64,000 bases of DNA from Papilionanthe hookeriana x Papilionanthe teres (GCA_022702705.1 CM040429.1:112569943-112633942); one strand, 5' to 3'. Counted from the stretch's first letter, positions 23,278 through 35,141 are shown. Notes: generated by a model from the letters alone, not told the origin. Translations and numbers: made by a program.

Positions 23278-23596
23278 ATTTAATTTAATTCAATTTAACT
23301 TAACTTAACTTAATTTAATGTGGTTTAATTTAATTTAATTTAAGTTAATTTAATATAATATGATTTAGCTTAATTTAATTTAATTTAATTTAATTTAATT
23401 TGATTTAATTTTAATTTAATTTAATTTAATTTTATTTTGTTTAATTTAATTTAATTTAATTTAACTTAATTTAATTTAATTTAATTTAATTTAATTTAAT
23501 ATGTTTTAATTTAATTTAATTTAATTTAATTTAATTTAATTTGATTTAATTTAATATGTTTTAATTTAATTTAATTTAATTTAATTTAATTTTTTA
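23278..23596. repeat. (TTTAA)n-type low-complexity tract in B1
   Basis: About 320 bases of TTTAA/TTAAT pentamers with scattered substitutions. The same tract occurs at 41068-41402 in B2 with a different unit order, so it is part of the LTR but evolves fast. Confidence 0.95.
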
Positions 23597-25399
23597 TTTT
23601 AAAAGGGTTTGCTTTAAATAATTTAACCTTAACTTAATTTTATGATTAAGTCTTTTAGCATTTTAAATCTTAAACTTGGATTATCATTTTAATTAGGAAT
23701 TAAATATTATTGAGCTGATTAATTTAGGGATTCTTAAATTAAAGAACAAATTTCTTCCTAATAACATCCCTATTTTAATAATTCCAATTTTATTATTCTT
23801 CCAAATTTAATTAATTACTTTAACTAAAGTTCATTTCAATTATTGTTGAATTGTTTAATAGGTTTCTACTCTTTAATTATTTAAATTTCAATCATCCAAA
23901 TCAGATTAGGATCAAATATTTTACTCTTTAATTTTATTAAGCCTAAAGTTTTAATTAAGGGTTAAAATTTTAATTACTATTTTGCCCTTCAAGCTTAATA
24001 ATTTCATAACTCACTAAATTGAGCTCCAATAAATTTGAAATTTTTATGTGACCTCACTCATATGTCAATAAAGACATTAGAGGAGAAAATGTGATTTTTC
24101 TATATTTAATTTATTTATGTAATTATTTTTGGTGGAAAATAAGGATTTCCAAGGAAAATTTAATAATATGACCAAGGGAAAGTTTCTGTCCTTAAGAAAA
24201 TTATGGGATATTCCTAATGACTAGGGGACCACTTGGACCAATTTATGTGATTTTTTGAATTATATTTTATTTATTAAAATTATTTTAAATTCTGGAGTAT
24301 TAATTAATTTAAAAATAGAATATAAGTTGAAAAATGAATTTTATAATTTTTAAAATTCTCTCTGATATCAAGGATTCCAGAGAACCAAATTTAACAATTT
24401 TCTGATTTTTCCTTAATTTATTGGAATTATTTTAGTGGAAATGCTAGAAAATGTATTTTTTTAATTTTAAAAAATTACCCCAAGGCTTTAAAATTTAATA
24501 TCTCAACCTAGAGACATAAGAAAAATAGGGGGTTTGTTCCTAAGTGGTTAGAATTCAAAATGTGACATTTTAGTGAATTTTATTATTTTTGTAATTTTTA
24601 TTATTTTTTAATTATTAAAATATTAAAATAATGATAAAAAATCAACTTTTTTAGAAAATTGCAATTTTAATTTTCTTGAATTTCCCTGATATCAGAGAGG
24701 CTTCAAAACCAATTTGGTGAATTTTTGAAAAGTATTTTGAAAGTCATGAAATTTTAAAGTTTAATTTTAGCTAAGTGGCTTAATCAACCCATTTGATGGG
24801 GCTAACCAAGTCCAATTGATTTGAAATTTTTATAGTGGATTCCTCTGATCCTAAAGGTCAATGAGAATTGATTTCAAGTCAATTTGATCTATGGTTAACT
24901 CTGATTAATTAAAGTTCAATTTTGGGTATTTAGGCCAATTAGGGTTAACTGCGAGTGAATTAACTCAAGTCCTATTTTTCCTAGGGTTCTCCGGTCATAA
25001 GGAATATCACCAAATTTTCCTAGAATTTATTTCACAACATGCTAATTTTTGGAATTAAAATACTCAAAACGACCACATGCATTTGAAAAATCAATAACTT
25101 TCACAGAGATGGCCTCTGACCTTGGAAAATTCAGGGAATGTTCCCATGTTCAGAGGCTTCAAAAGCCTTATGGTCTCATGCCATGGTGAATTGTATGAAT
25201 GCATGGAGAATTAAAACAATGCAGGGAGTAAATAATTAATTAAAAATAAAGTACTAGGCAAAATTAATTAATTTCTTTTCCACATTATTCTCCTCTGTTC
25301 ACTGAGCAAGAGGGTATTTTTATTTTATTTTTGTGATTTTTCTACACAAAGATATTTATTTTTGAAGTTCTGGTATTTAAATAAATCAGAAAATACCCT

Positions 25400-26480
25400 A
25401 TTTATCTACTTATCCACGCGGCGCTGACTCAACCTCGGCGGCTCCGAATCGACACACGTCGCTCCCTGGTTCGGCGCCGCCATCCGACTCGGCTGTCTAG
25501 GGCCCCGCGGTTCACGTACCATCTCCCGGTCCGACGCAATCCAAGTCGTCCACCCAATACACGCGCGATCCGACGGTTCCTGGTCATCGTCTACGACTGG
25601 TGCGATCCCGTGACCGTCCACACTCTAACCCTAAGAACTCTCTCGATTCTCAACGGATTTTCGTGTTCTTATGCTCTATGGATTCGTCTTGAAGAGACGA
25701 ACACATCCATACGGTGAACACGCATTTAAATTGATTCAAAGTAAAATGAGAATCTCTGGAAGCTCGGGAAGAAGAGGGAGTCCATACCTTTGCTCAGAGA
25801 AGTGAAGCTTCGATCTGAGAGTTGTGTCACCTTCGATCGGGTCCAAGTAAGCTCCGGATGAAGTCACTCGGCCCGGTGAATCGTCTAGCTATGAAAGTGA
25901 CCACAGCTCGATCACAAAGCTTGGAGGCCGGAGCAACCGGGTGGCCTCGGAGATGGGGCTTTCAGTGGGAAACTTCTCCTCTTGGTCCGGTGAAGGTGTA
26001 GGACCAATCAATTTGGGGATTGGATCACCGTGAAGAAGTGTCCTGGTTTTGGGCTAAAGTTTGAGCTCAAAATCGAGCTCACTCGGAGGGAATTGGGGCC
26101 GGAATTCAGTGGGGATCAAGTGCTCTATGTGTGGAGAGTGATCCGGAATGATTTTGGCAGAGTTTCCTTAAGGTTTGGTTCAGCACCTCCTTTGGCCGAG
26201 AGGGTGAGGGGTTTAAATAGGCATGGCTGGAGGCTCTCCCAGGGGGTGTTGAGGGCTGGGATCAGCTGCTCTTGGCAAGAGAAGAATAGCTACAATGGCC
26301 ACTGGGGATGGGGCAGCTCAGCAGGTGAGAATTCCAAGTTTGGGCTCACATGTGAGCTCTCGGCCTGGTGGTTTCCGGCGGCTATGGTGGCTGGCCGGCC
26401 AGACATGGGTCACCCTCAAGGTCAGGTGGGTCAGGGCAGGGGCTTGGTGCAAGTAATTGGCAATTGCCATGTGTAAAGGC
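25400..26480 (-). promoter_or_regulatory. GC-rich leader and TATA-like promoter of B1
   Basis: A GC-rich island inside an AT-rich LTR. On the minus strand CCTATTTAAACCCC (26221-26208) is a good TATA-type core about 2.4 kb after the LTR start, followed by roughly 800 bases of GC-richer leader. B2 keeps this spacing (44007-43994). Plus-strand open frames in it, such as 26030-26476, are on the opposite strand to the promoter and are not credible genes. Confidence 0.55.
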
Positions 26481-26639
26481 TTTGATCCAAAGTAGAATGG
26501 GGCATGGCTAGTTTTGAGTCTAAATGGGTCAACTCACCCATTTGGGCTTGGTGCACCCTTCAAGGTGGCTTTGGGTGCTCGTGGGGGATCAAAGGGATCA
26601 CTGGCTTGGCATGGAGAGGTCTCCATCCAAATATATTTG

Positions 26640-27960
26640 GATTAAATTTAAGTTTAGGTGAATCATGATTAAGGCTAATGAGCTTTAGGGATTAAGGAAA
26701 GCCCCCCTCTTCTTACCCAATATGGCATGGTGGAGTGTCCAAGGCCCTCATGGCTCACATGTGGCTCATGCATGGCTTCATGGCTCACCTTTGGCTTGGG
26801 GAAAGGTTTAGTCAATTTCATGAAAATGGGTTTTGGGATTCTTTTCGATAATTTAATGGGAACTTGGATAAGGCTTGATTTGGGATGGTTTGATGATGAA
26901 TTTAGGACTTAGGTATTGAGTTTAATTGGAAGTATGATGAGGGGAATTGTCATATGGGCTTTGGGACCAATTTTGGGCCTTTGGATGTGGTAAAAGATGG
27001 GCTTTTAAAATAGTTTAAGGAATGGGCCTTTAAGTTTAAAAATGAATTTATGGATGGAAATTTTGTAAAGAGATTGGGCCAAATAATTGTTGAGTTTGGT
27101 TTAGGGATGTGTCATGAGTGGTTTGAAACGAACTTGAGGTGATTTGGGTTTGAATTGGGTTGGATATGGGCCTTTTGGTAAAGAGGCTAAGGTGGGCCAA
27201 AATGGGCTACCATGGGCCAAAGTTGGGCTAAAGTTGAAATTGATGTAAAATTAATGTTGTGAAATGTTTATGGGAATGTTTCAAAGAGGTTTTGGCTTTG
27301 GTTAGGTTTTGATTTTGAGGTTTGGGTCTATTCGGGCTAGGTTTAGGTTTAGGTCAAAATTGGGCCTTTTGATTTTAGGTTGAATTTGAGTGGGGTTTGG
27401 GTCTAAATTTTGGGCAAATCATGTTAGTGTTTTGTTTATGGGAATGTTAAGGAAGGTTTAGAAAAGATTTGGGGTTAATTGGAGTTGAATTGGGTGAGTT
27501 TGGGCTAAGTTTGGGTCATGGGTTCAAATTGGGCTTTAAGGCCCAAAGTGAAATTGGATCCCAATGTCAATCCAATTGGGCTTAAATTTGGTCTAGATTG
27601 GTGTTGGGGATGTTGAATTGAAGTTTAGAATTGAATTGGACCAGAATTTGGGTCAATTGGGTAGGTTTGGTTTGACATTGGGTTCACTTTGGGTTAAAAT
27701 GGGTCAAATTGGGGATTTTGACAAAAGTGGGGTAAATTGACACAATTGGCCCATAGTGTAGTTGAACAAAATAAAATTGGGAATATTTGGGATTTTTTGG
27801 AATTTTCTGGGCATTTTTTGAATTTTTGGATTTTTTGGCTAAGAGGGGCATTTTGGGTATTTGGAGGGTATTGGGGGTATTTTTGGAATTTTTGGTATTT
27901 TTGACTATGAATGATCAATTTGAGTAATGTGGGAATGTTTGGGATTGATCTTGAGGATTT
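26640..27960 (-). repeat. TTGGG/GGGTT-rich U3 segment of B1
   Basis: More than a kilobase in which the plus strand is full of TTGGG, TTTGGG and AATTGGG runs, with almost no C runs. The minus strand is correspondingly CCCAA-rich. It makes up most of the presumed U3. B2 has the same at about 44640-45720; the copy at 52560-53560 is in the opposite orientation. Confidence 0.85.
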
Positions 27961-28596
27961 TTGGGTGATTTAGGTGATTTTGCAAATTTTGGGTGGTTTC
28001 AAGGGCATTTGGTAGGCTAGGCAGGTGTAGGGTCCCAGGGGTCAAAAATTGAAAATTTGGAAAATTGAAGATTGGGTGAATGTAAGTGGAATGAAATCAT
28101 TTTGGTTGAGCCATGAAGCCATATCAAGCCCACATGAGCCATGAAGGGACTCATTTGAGGCATCCACTATGTTGTTCCTAACCCTCTTAGCAAAGGGCTT
28201 AGGGGTTAAGGACCATCCATGTGAATCACCTTCATGAGTCGTGAGGTCAAGTTGGGTATGGGTGTGGTTTTAAGAGGTGTGTGAAAGTGTAGTGCATAGG
28301 TGTAGTTTGTGTGTAAGTCAACCCTTCACTGCGACCGAGCCACCCGTGCAGGCCTCTAAGGCCAAAGAGTTCTATAGGAACTCATCCTTTAAACTTCCAC
28401 ATTTAATTTCAACCCTCTAGGTGATTATGGGTCTACAATCAAGCTTGTGGAGTTTGCAGGGAGTTAGGAGGTTGTTTGAATTTTTAAGTGGTGGGTCCCA
28501 ATTCTAATCCTCTAGGATAGTCAAAGGAAAAGCCTAAGGCTAGATCCTAAATACTACAGAGAAGAAAAGAAGACCTCATCAAAATTGAGGTCAACA

Positions 28597-30314
28597 ATGC
28601 ACCAAAAATATATATGGTTTATGTTATCTAATTGTACTTATTTTTAGTGATATTTCATTTTAAAGAAAGGTATTTCTCATGATTTGTTGTAGGTATGATG
28701 ATTTTAGGTGATTGGAGCGAAAAGAATCAAAAAGGAATGAATTCAGAGCGAAAAGGAGCAAAAAGGAGCAAAATGGTGGAAAAGGTACTCTGGCACCGTC
28801 GGCACCCAAATCCAGAGAGCTCAGAAAATATTATGGAGGATAGAGCGCCGCTGGCACCCAAAATCGGTGGTATTCAATTTTTGAGAGATTTGGCAAAATT
28901 TTGATGGGATGCCTATGGAAACTCTTAGGATTTCGTCCCTAACTCTTAAATAACTGAATTAGGACGAGGGAAAATAGATATAGAGGAGTTCTAGAGAGTT
29001 TTAGAGTGTGCTCTCTTCCATTTCATTACTTTCTCTTAGTTTTTAGTGTTATGGTTTAGTGTAAAAGAGAGGGATTCTTCTCTAAGGAGTGAAGGAGAAG
29101 GAGTAATGTGAGAGATTGCTTCTTCCTTTCCATTCTAAAGAGAGAATCAAGTGTTGTAAAGAAGAGAAGAGGATTCAAAGGAACATCAATGAGTTTGCAT
29201 TGGGGAAGAGAAAGAGATAAGTTGTATTTCCTTTTGTGAATTGTATCACTTTTCTTTTTTTTATAAAATCCATGTTTTATTGTATCTTCTCCATGCATTC
29301 TGAGTAGTCTTCTTTGTCTTTCTTCTTGCTTAGAGATGTGATGATGGTTTGAAGTAGATTTGATGTGCTTTTAATGTGATGAAGAAATTGTGATGGTTTT
29401 TCATTTAGAACTTAATTTAATTTCGATCTGGCCATTTGAAATGTTAAAATATGTTGTTGAACATTAAGTTTGAAAAGATTTAATGTCCTACAAAAATAAT
29501 GAAAGATCCATTTAATTTTCATGGATGAACTGCGTAGTTCATGGGAATTGCATGCAAATAAATAGGGAAATGTGTTCTAAAGGACTTCAATGCGGAGATT
29601 TCAGGGTCAGATTGGTTCTAAGATTAGTAACTAATATCAAAGGTTAGCCTTCGGGCGAAGGGTGAGTGGGAGCTCTGAAGTGAGAGCCGGTATCCTCCCA
29701 GCCTAGCCCTAGAATTAGTAACTAACTTAAAATGTGTTAATGTTTTTTTTGTTATTTAGAGGAAGGGGGTACTCTTCTAAAGGTAAAGAATCATCTATGC
29801 TCCTATTTGGCATAATAAATTAGATAATTAATCCATATCAATCCACACATCATATTCTCATTGCAAGAAGAATGATACTTTTCTCATATATAAAAAAACC
29901 ATTCAAAGACTTAGTTTAGTGTGTCTGTTAGTTAATTATGTTTTCAAAGTTATTAGAAGTAATTGTAGTTTAGTTGGTTGTTACTGTTTTCTGCATAATA
30001 GTAGTAGTGTTAGAAGAAATTTATAGTGCTTTATTCTAACTTGTTAAAACTTTTACTTTGCTTCAACTTAAAACCTCCATGTGGGATCGATAACCAAGAC
30101 TCCACTAGAGCCCTGTATTATTTGATACGATACGTATACTTGCGTTGAATGCTTGGAGTTTACAAAATCATTATAAATATATAAATTTGAATTTAACAAA
30201 ATCTTGCATTTAAAAATATAGAAGTAAAGTCTGGATGCATCAGGTTTTTGGCGCTGTTGTTGGAGGATTATATCTCCTAGTAGTGGCGCTGGTGTATTCA
30301 ATCCAATCGCATCA
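28597..30314 (+). repeat. 3' LTR of element A (after B1)
   Basis: The remainder of the A 3' LTR; 28597-28601 is the duplicated ATGCA of the B1 insertion. It matches 9128-10880 closely, including the GC motif cluster (28790-28860) and the stem-loop region near 30090-30118. It ends ATCGCATCA and is followed by the CCTGT target duplication. Confidence 0.93.
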
Positions 30315-30488
30315 CCTGTCCAATGCCCGAATGTGAAAAGTGGAGGTGCGTTAGGTAGGCGAAAACCAGCATAATACTTTTCGAAAAATCATGACATGAA
30401 TCATTTTGATCATTGTGTAAGTTCTAGGAAGTCCCCTAGAAGCAACGCGCTATATGTAATGATTACAGTGGAAAATGTGCAAGGGATG
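30315..30488 (+). mobile_element. RTE LINE 2, 5' segment (left of element C)
   Basis: Sequence between elements A and C. Removing C (30489-51051, duplication GGATG) joins AAGGGATG to CTACTCCAGCACTTGGGAG at 51057, directly ahead of an RTE endonuclease. It is therefore the 5' untranslated part of the same RTE copy. Confidence 0.7.
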
Positions 30489-31714
30489 TGACCCGACCTC
30501 AAACAACGCAGTAATATTCGCTTCCAAAAGATGGCCAAAAACTTTGACTCAATTTATAAATAGTGCCTAGTGTATAAAATCAATATGATGTAAATTTAGA
30601 AAATATTTTTACACACTAGGGGTACTACGCAACTATACGTATCGTTTCAAGTAATATAGGGTTTTGAAACAAAGACCCCAGTATCGATCCCACAGGGAAG
30701 AATTATAGTGATAAATTTTCTAAATAAAAAATTAAATATATTTTTATCTTTTAATTATAAATTACTTTTAATTTACTAGATGCAAATAAAGAAAACAATA
30801 ATAAGGAAATGATTTATGAAAACTATATAAAATAAACAATTTTCTTCCCTTCAATTAATCTAAGATTTTTTAAGATAATTTAATATTTGTTGGAGAATTT
30901 GATTTATGGTATTGTGCCAAATAGATGCATTTTTATTCTTTACCCTTTGATCCAGGTGCAAAGAATATTGGCTAATTTACAGAACTGGTCCGGATGTTTT
31001 GTTAGTATAATGGGTTAATCTAGGCTCACACTTCTAGATGTCCAAGGGTGGCTATGGTCGGCCCTACTAGTGACCCTTTCCTAATCTATAAATCAAATTA
31101 TAAGAATTAAGTCTGTCACTCTAAAAACTTATCAATTCTATGCCCTTTAAATCTTATCTTCCTATTTATTTGCACTTCACATTGAATAGCCCGCGCATGG
31201 CCTTCAACTACCCAAGGATTCATGTGACATTTACAAGTTAGAGTTCTTCTCCTTAAAGGACTCAAAACTCTTCAAAAGGTTTTAACAATTTAAATGGACA
31301 ATTTAAAAAGTAAAGTAAGATCAGGTAATAATGTCATCACAATGTTTTGAAAATATTTTGAATTTCAATTCTCCATCGAATCTTTATATTATCTTATCTA
31401 TCTCTTCATAATTGAAGGAAAAAAGTAAACTAACTACTCGAACACATTGAAAATAAACAACGAAAACATGATAAATAAACTTTGAATCAAATATAAAAAT
31501 ACTTATCTTAAATATTTCTTCTACAGATCTTCTAATTCCTACTGACTCCACATTGTAATGAACTCCAGATGCAACAACTTGAAAATAAACTCACTAAACT
31601 AAACAAAAGTGGCCCTAAATTTCTCTCTATTTCTCTCTCTAAGGATGAGAGATCCTAACGTGGATAAGAGAAAGGGTTACAATGGGAGGGGCACGTTTTC
31701 TGAAGAAATGGACC

Positions 31715-31726
31715 CCTATTTATAGG
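31715..31726 (-). promoter_or_regulatory. TATA box of element C LTR
   Basis: CCTATAAATAGG on the minus strand, about 70-110 bases downstream of a GC palindrome pair. The 5' LTR has CCTATAAATT at about 50517-50506. Confidence 0.7.
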
Positions 31727-31794
31727 CTTCAAGGTTTGCCTTGAGACACCTCTTCAAAACATGTCCACATTCAATGAATCTCCTAGAAGGTCGG

Positions 31795-31834
31795 TCTGGC
31801 ACCTAGGCGCCGGAATCTGGCGCCTAGGCACTGG
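31795..31834. repeat. GC palindrome pair, proximal, in LTR of C
   Basis: TCTGGCACCTAGGCGCCGGA and TCTGGCGCCTAGGCACTGGA: two tandem units of about 20 bases, each nearly self-complementary around CTAG. The 5' LTR copy (50584-50623) contains a perfect GGCGCCTAGGCGCC. Confidence 0.9.
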
Positions 31835-32036
31835 ACACCGCGTCCAATTCTTTGCACCTCTTCACTTTGGCTCGCACCTCTTCGTGATTAAAACCGTTTT
31901 GGAGCTCCAAATGCAATGTATCACATGTCCTATTATCAAGGAACAACTGCCAGTCTTCTAGAATGTCCAATAACCGCTCACTCCGTCAAAATAACTGATC
32001 AAATGTTGTCAAAAACTTGACAGTTTTTGTGTCGAG

Positions 32037-32079
32037 TCTAGCGCTTAGGCGCCAGCTTCTGGCGCCTAGGTGCCAGGCC
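32037..32079. repeat. GC palindrome pair, distal, in LTR of C
   Basis: GGCGCTTAGGCGCC-type and GGCGCCTAGGTGCC-type units about 22 bases apart. The equivalent in the other LTR is 50827-50869. Confidence 0.9.
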
Positions 32080-32261
32080 ATATTTTTATATACTTTTTGT
32101 ATTTTGCTCAATTTTTGCTCCTTTTTGCTCCTTTTTCCTTTTTAGAACTTTTTCCATCACCTACATCCAAAAACACAAAAAATACCTTTCATTAAAGCAT
32201 AATATTCTTAGAAATTAATAAGAACTAAGATATAAAGAAATAGGTATTTTTTTATAGATCA

Positions 32262-32300
32262 AAATCCCCCAAACTTAAATGTTACTTGTTCTCAAGTAAC
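32262..32300 (-). promoter_or_regulatory. Polypurine tract and stem-loop of C
   Basis: On the minus strand GTTACTTGAGAACAAGTAAC (a perfect eight-base stem with a four-base loop, 32300-32281) precedes ATTTAAGTTTGGGGGATTT, which ends at the LTR. This is a textbook plus-strand primer site. Confidence 0.85.
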
Positions 32301-33571
32301 TCTTTCTAATATATAAAATATATATCCTTTGGAATAAAAGATAAATATTTAAGAATCCTTATAATTTTTGATTTTATAAAGTCTTTAGTAAATTATTAAC
32401 CCAATTTCATAATATAGGTTTAATTTTAAGAATTTAAAGAATATTTAACTACCAAATCATATGATTTCAAACATTCCATCCATTTTGAAAATAATAGAAG
32501 TCTATTATATTAAGCTTTCATAGATTATTTACAAGAAAAAGATCTTCTTGAAAAATCTTTTCTAAATAAATATTTATGTATAAAAATTAAGTAAAGTATG
32601 TAACTAGTTTTTTTCCTATAAGATCATTCAAGTGAAGCCAATTTCTGATTAGACATTTCCTCAAGCTCTCCTCTCTTCTCTTTCTTTTTTTTTTCTTTTT
32701 TTTTTCTCTTTTTTTTTTATATAGAGGGGATTACTATATCTCGATAGCCTATTAATGGTTTTGAACTTCACTATCCTTAACTTATATTTTCAAAACTTAC
32801 ACATTTCCACTTAATTATTATATCATAAATAAGAATTCAAAAAAGATTTCCAATCTTTTCTTTTTCAAGTGATAATTTTTTATTACTTAATATTTATAAA
32901 ATTCTATTATTTCTATCATGAATAGAAAAAATTCTTTATCTTATTCTTCTTTAAGTTAAATAATTATATTCTTAAAATCAATCAAAGTTAGTAAAACTTT
33001 GGTTAAATTTTTACTAAATTGTTTATAATTTCAAAAATAAAAGTGATCTCAAATAAATTCTTCATTCCTCAAGTTATGTTAAAAAGGTTTTTTATTTTTA
33101 TGAAAATATTAGCTCTTTAAGGACAAATAAAATTTAATTTTGAATGGATTTTCCCTTCGCCCAAACTTAAGTTTTGGTATACTATGATAATTTGAAAGTA
33201 TGAGAGAAAGAAAATCATAAGAATTTTTAATAAGTATGTAAAAACAACCTTAAAAAGAATAATTAACTTCTATCATGCTTTTATGAATAATTAAGATAAA
33301 ATTTAAGCATGTATAAAAAGTAAGCAGACTAATTTTATGATGATACTAAATTTGAAACAAAATTAAAACAGAGCAAAATTACTAATTACTAAACTGTAGA
33401 CTAAAACAACATATAAATTAATTCTAACTTCAGTCTCAACACAATATATTAAGAATATTTTAACAACATAATCTTAACACTAAACGATCAACATACATCA
33501 AACACAAAACTAAACAAACAAAACAAACAAAACAAACTAACAGAGTAGTTCAACATAAAGATCAAAAACTT
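32262..33571 (-). other. Long 3' noncoding region of element C
   Basis: No gene. It holds the polypurine tract, a pyrimidine-rich plus-strand run (32665-32722), the conserved GGATTACTATATC block (32728-32740) and the second polypurine-like sequence (33153-33170), as in A and D. Confidence 0.75.
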
Positions 33572-34734
33572 CTAGTCACTAGCTGTAGCCTCATCATCCT
33601 CATCATCACCAAAGGAAAATTCTACGTCCTTAGGATCAACAAATGGTGTGAATCTAGGAAAAGTAGGAAAACTAACATCATGTTCACCCTTCAAAAATCT
33701 GACTAGGGTTTCATCATACTCAGCATCATAACTACTCTTCCTCTTGGTATAATCAGATAAATGATCTAGTTTCCTATCAATAGTATCAATCCTGCAGTGA
33801 GTTTGAAATAACTCCTGCTGCTGCTCTAAAAACTGATCATGCATTGATTCCCAGAAATCTGATGGTGGCTCAACAGAAGTAAAGGGTCGAGAAGTAGAAG
33901 GTCTACCAGAAGTATGTGCAGAAGTAGAAGGAGCGGTTGATCTCTTCCCTCAAAGACGATCATAGATACTAACACTCTCCTACCCAATTAGCTTGGTAGA
34001 CTTTAACTTCTCCTCAGAAATATCAGCAGTGACTCCATTACTAACACATAGTGAATCGATCAAAGATGGGAATCCCAATCCAACAGAAGTGCTGGACCTC
34101 GCATTAGAATCCACAGAATCATAAATAATACTCCCGACATCAATAGGCTTCTTCTCCTGAATGCAGTAGTTTAAGATAACTCGATCTCTAGTCACTTCAC
34201 TCAGGTGGTTGGAAGGTAACAATCTTGTAGAAATAAAGTAGTGCCATGCTTTTGAAATACCATTTAATTTGGAGGATTTGAAATTTACCCTTTTTCCGTT
34301 CCTGATCTTCCAAGATCCGCATGCGTCGATCGGATAAGCAATGATCATATCCAAATCTCCCTCGGATGGTGATAATCTAGAATAATAGCACTCAATAGTC
34401 GGTGGCATGTGCCATAAAATATGTTGATTCTTTCCGGACTAAATCCTACTCCGATCCCTCTGACAAAGAATTCATAATCTTCAGCATCCAGAAAATTTGC
34501 ATAAAATTCTTGAACAATCGGGATAACAGCAATAACAGTAAAATAACAAAATCGTTGCCAATTGTGTGCAACCATAGTGTTTTCGATCATTTCTCCAGGA
34601 TGATAGAAACTTCGTTCAGAAATGAACTTTCTGGACGTCGCAAATTCATGGAAGCGAGTATGCGCAGCCGCAGTAGAAAATTTGCTGCTATCAAAGTTAT
34701 CTCGTGCCTTCCCGAGTTTAGATTTTGGAGCCAT
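33572..34734 (-). pseudogene. Second 3' ORF (Transposase_32-like) of element C
   Basis: The best preserved copy of this ORF here. It starts MAPKSKLGKARDNFDSSKF at 34734. VQEFYANFLDAEDYEFFVRG and FSPERINIFYG follow to about 34420, where a small insertion shifts the frame. The second frame (34408-33980) gives SKAWHYFISTRLLPSNHLSE, AILNYCIQ-like VILNYCIQEKKPIDVGSII and GFPSLIDSLCV. A stop at about 33950 separates a Ser/Thr-rich linker and a C-terminal frame (33844-33572) with a Gln/Leu-rich probable coiled coil and an acidic end (FSFGDDEDDEATASD). One frameshift and one stop are all that disable it. Confidence 0.85.
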
Positions 34735-35070
34735 CTAAACGTGAAAGAAAACAATAACAAATTTAGAAATCAAAGATTTTAAACTCTTTTTAAGTTTATA
34801 AAACTTAAAATAAGTTTAGAAATCCAAAGAAATCTCTAAAAATCGAAATTTTTTTAAAAAAATTTTTGGTTCTTAGTAAAACCTAGGGAAATCTGTGGTG
34901 AAAATTTAAAATAAATGGTTTAAAGTGTAGATCTGACCTTGAGATGAAGAAATCGAGTGGTTTCGCTCTCAAATCCTTGATGTTTTGACCTTAAAATGGA
35001 TATATAGGATGTATTTTCACGAAAATGGGGAAGAAGATGAAGCTTAGGCGTCAAAAATGGCTTTTGGGGG

Positions 35071-35141
35071 TTATTTAAGTAAATTTTCGGGTACATGCCG
35101 AACTGGCGCTTAGCTGCCGAATTCTGGCGCCTAGGCGCCAA
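35071..35141 (-). promoter_or_regulatory. GC palindrome pair plus TATA-like sequence ahead of second 3' ORF (C)
   Basis: GGCGCCTAGGCGCC-type palindromes (35103-35141) are followed on the minus strand, within about 25 bases, by ACTTAAATAACCCCC (35080-35066) and a pyrimidine-rich leader. The ATG is about 340 bases further on. The layout repeats that of the LTR. A promoter role is inferred. Confidence 0.55.

Larger units (their letters stand above)
21156..28596 (-). mobile_element. B1: 7.4-kb solo LTR of a giant Tat/Ogre-like element
   Basis: A 7441-base unit with TG...CA ends and a five-base target duplication (ATGCA, 21151-21155 and 28597-28601), so it entered by LTR-retrotransposon integration. 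I see no internal pair of LTRs, primer site or protein domain. On the minus strand it reads like a giant LTR: TGTTGACCTC start, C-rich U3, TATA-like sequence at 26221-26208, a GC-rich leader, and an end rich in GGCGACCCC-like sequence. The Tat/Ogre assignment rests on remembered features of such LTRs and is less certain than the solo-LTR structure. It interrupts the 3' LTR of A. Confidence 0.75.
9123..30314 (+). mobile_element. Athila-like Ty3/gypsy element A, full length, carrying solo LTR B1
   Basis: A complete LTR retrotransposon: 5' LTR 9123-10880, Asp-type primer site, gag, protease, RT, RNase H, integrase, two 3' ORFs, polypurine tract and 3' LTR. The CCTGT flanks at 9118-9122 and 30315-30319 prove the boundaries. 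The 3' LTR is split: its first seven bases are 21149-21155 and the rest is 28602-30314, because B1 inserted between them. Protein motifs (DLGAS protease, gag RDYANPT, integrase followed by ORF3) place it in the Athila lineage. Every ORF is broken, so it depends on other copies to move. Without B1 the element is about 13.7 kb. Confidence 0.93.
30489..32261 (-). repeat. 3' LTR of element C
   Basis: 1773 bases, TGATCTATAAA... to ...CGGGTCA on the minus strand. It contains two pairs of GC palindromes (32079-32037 and 31834-31795), a TATA box (31726-31715) and the conserved downstream block (about 30710-30618). It matches 49277-51051 at nearly every base by eye. Confidence 0.94.

Noticed and set aside
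23278..23596. Centromeric or other satellite array
   Set aside because: The pentamer tract is confined to one place within the LTR and recurs only with it.
26030..26476. 148-codon open frame in the GC-rich part of B1 (and 43807-44259 in B2)
   Set aside because: It lies opposite to the LTR promoter. The two copies keep DNA similarity but differ in frame and residues, and no domain is recognisable. High GC content alone gives such frames.
21156..28596. B1 as a DNA transposon with inverted ends
   Set aside because: The ends agree for only a few bases, while TG...CA with a five-base duplication fits LTR integration in both copies.
21156..28596. B1 as a complete LARD-like element with its own two LTRs
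   Set aside because: I found no second occurrence of its first or last bases inside the unit and no primer-binding site or polypurine tract within it.
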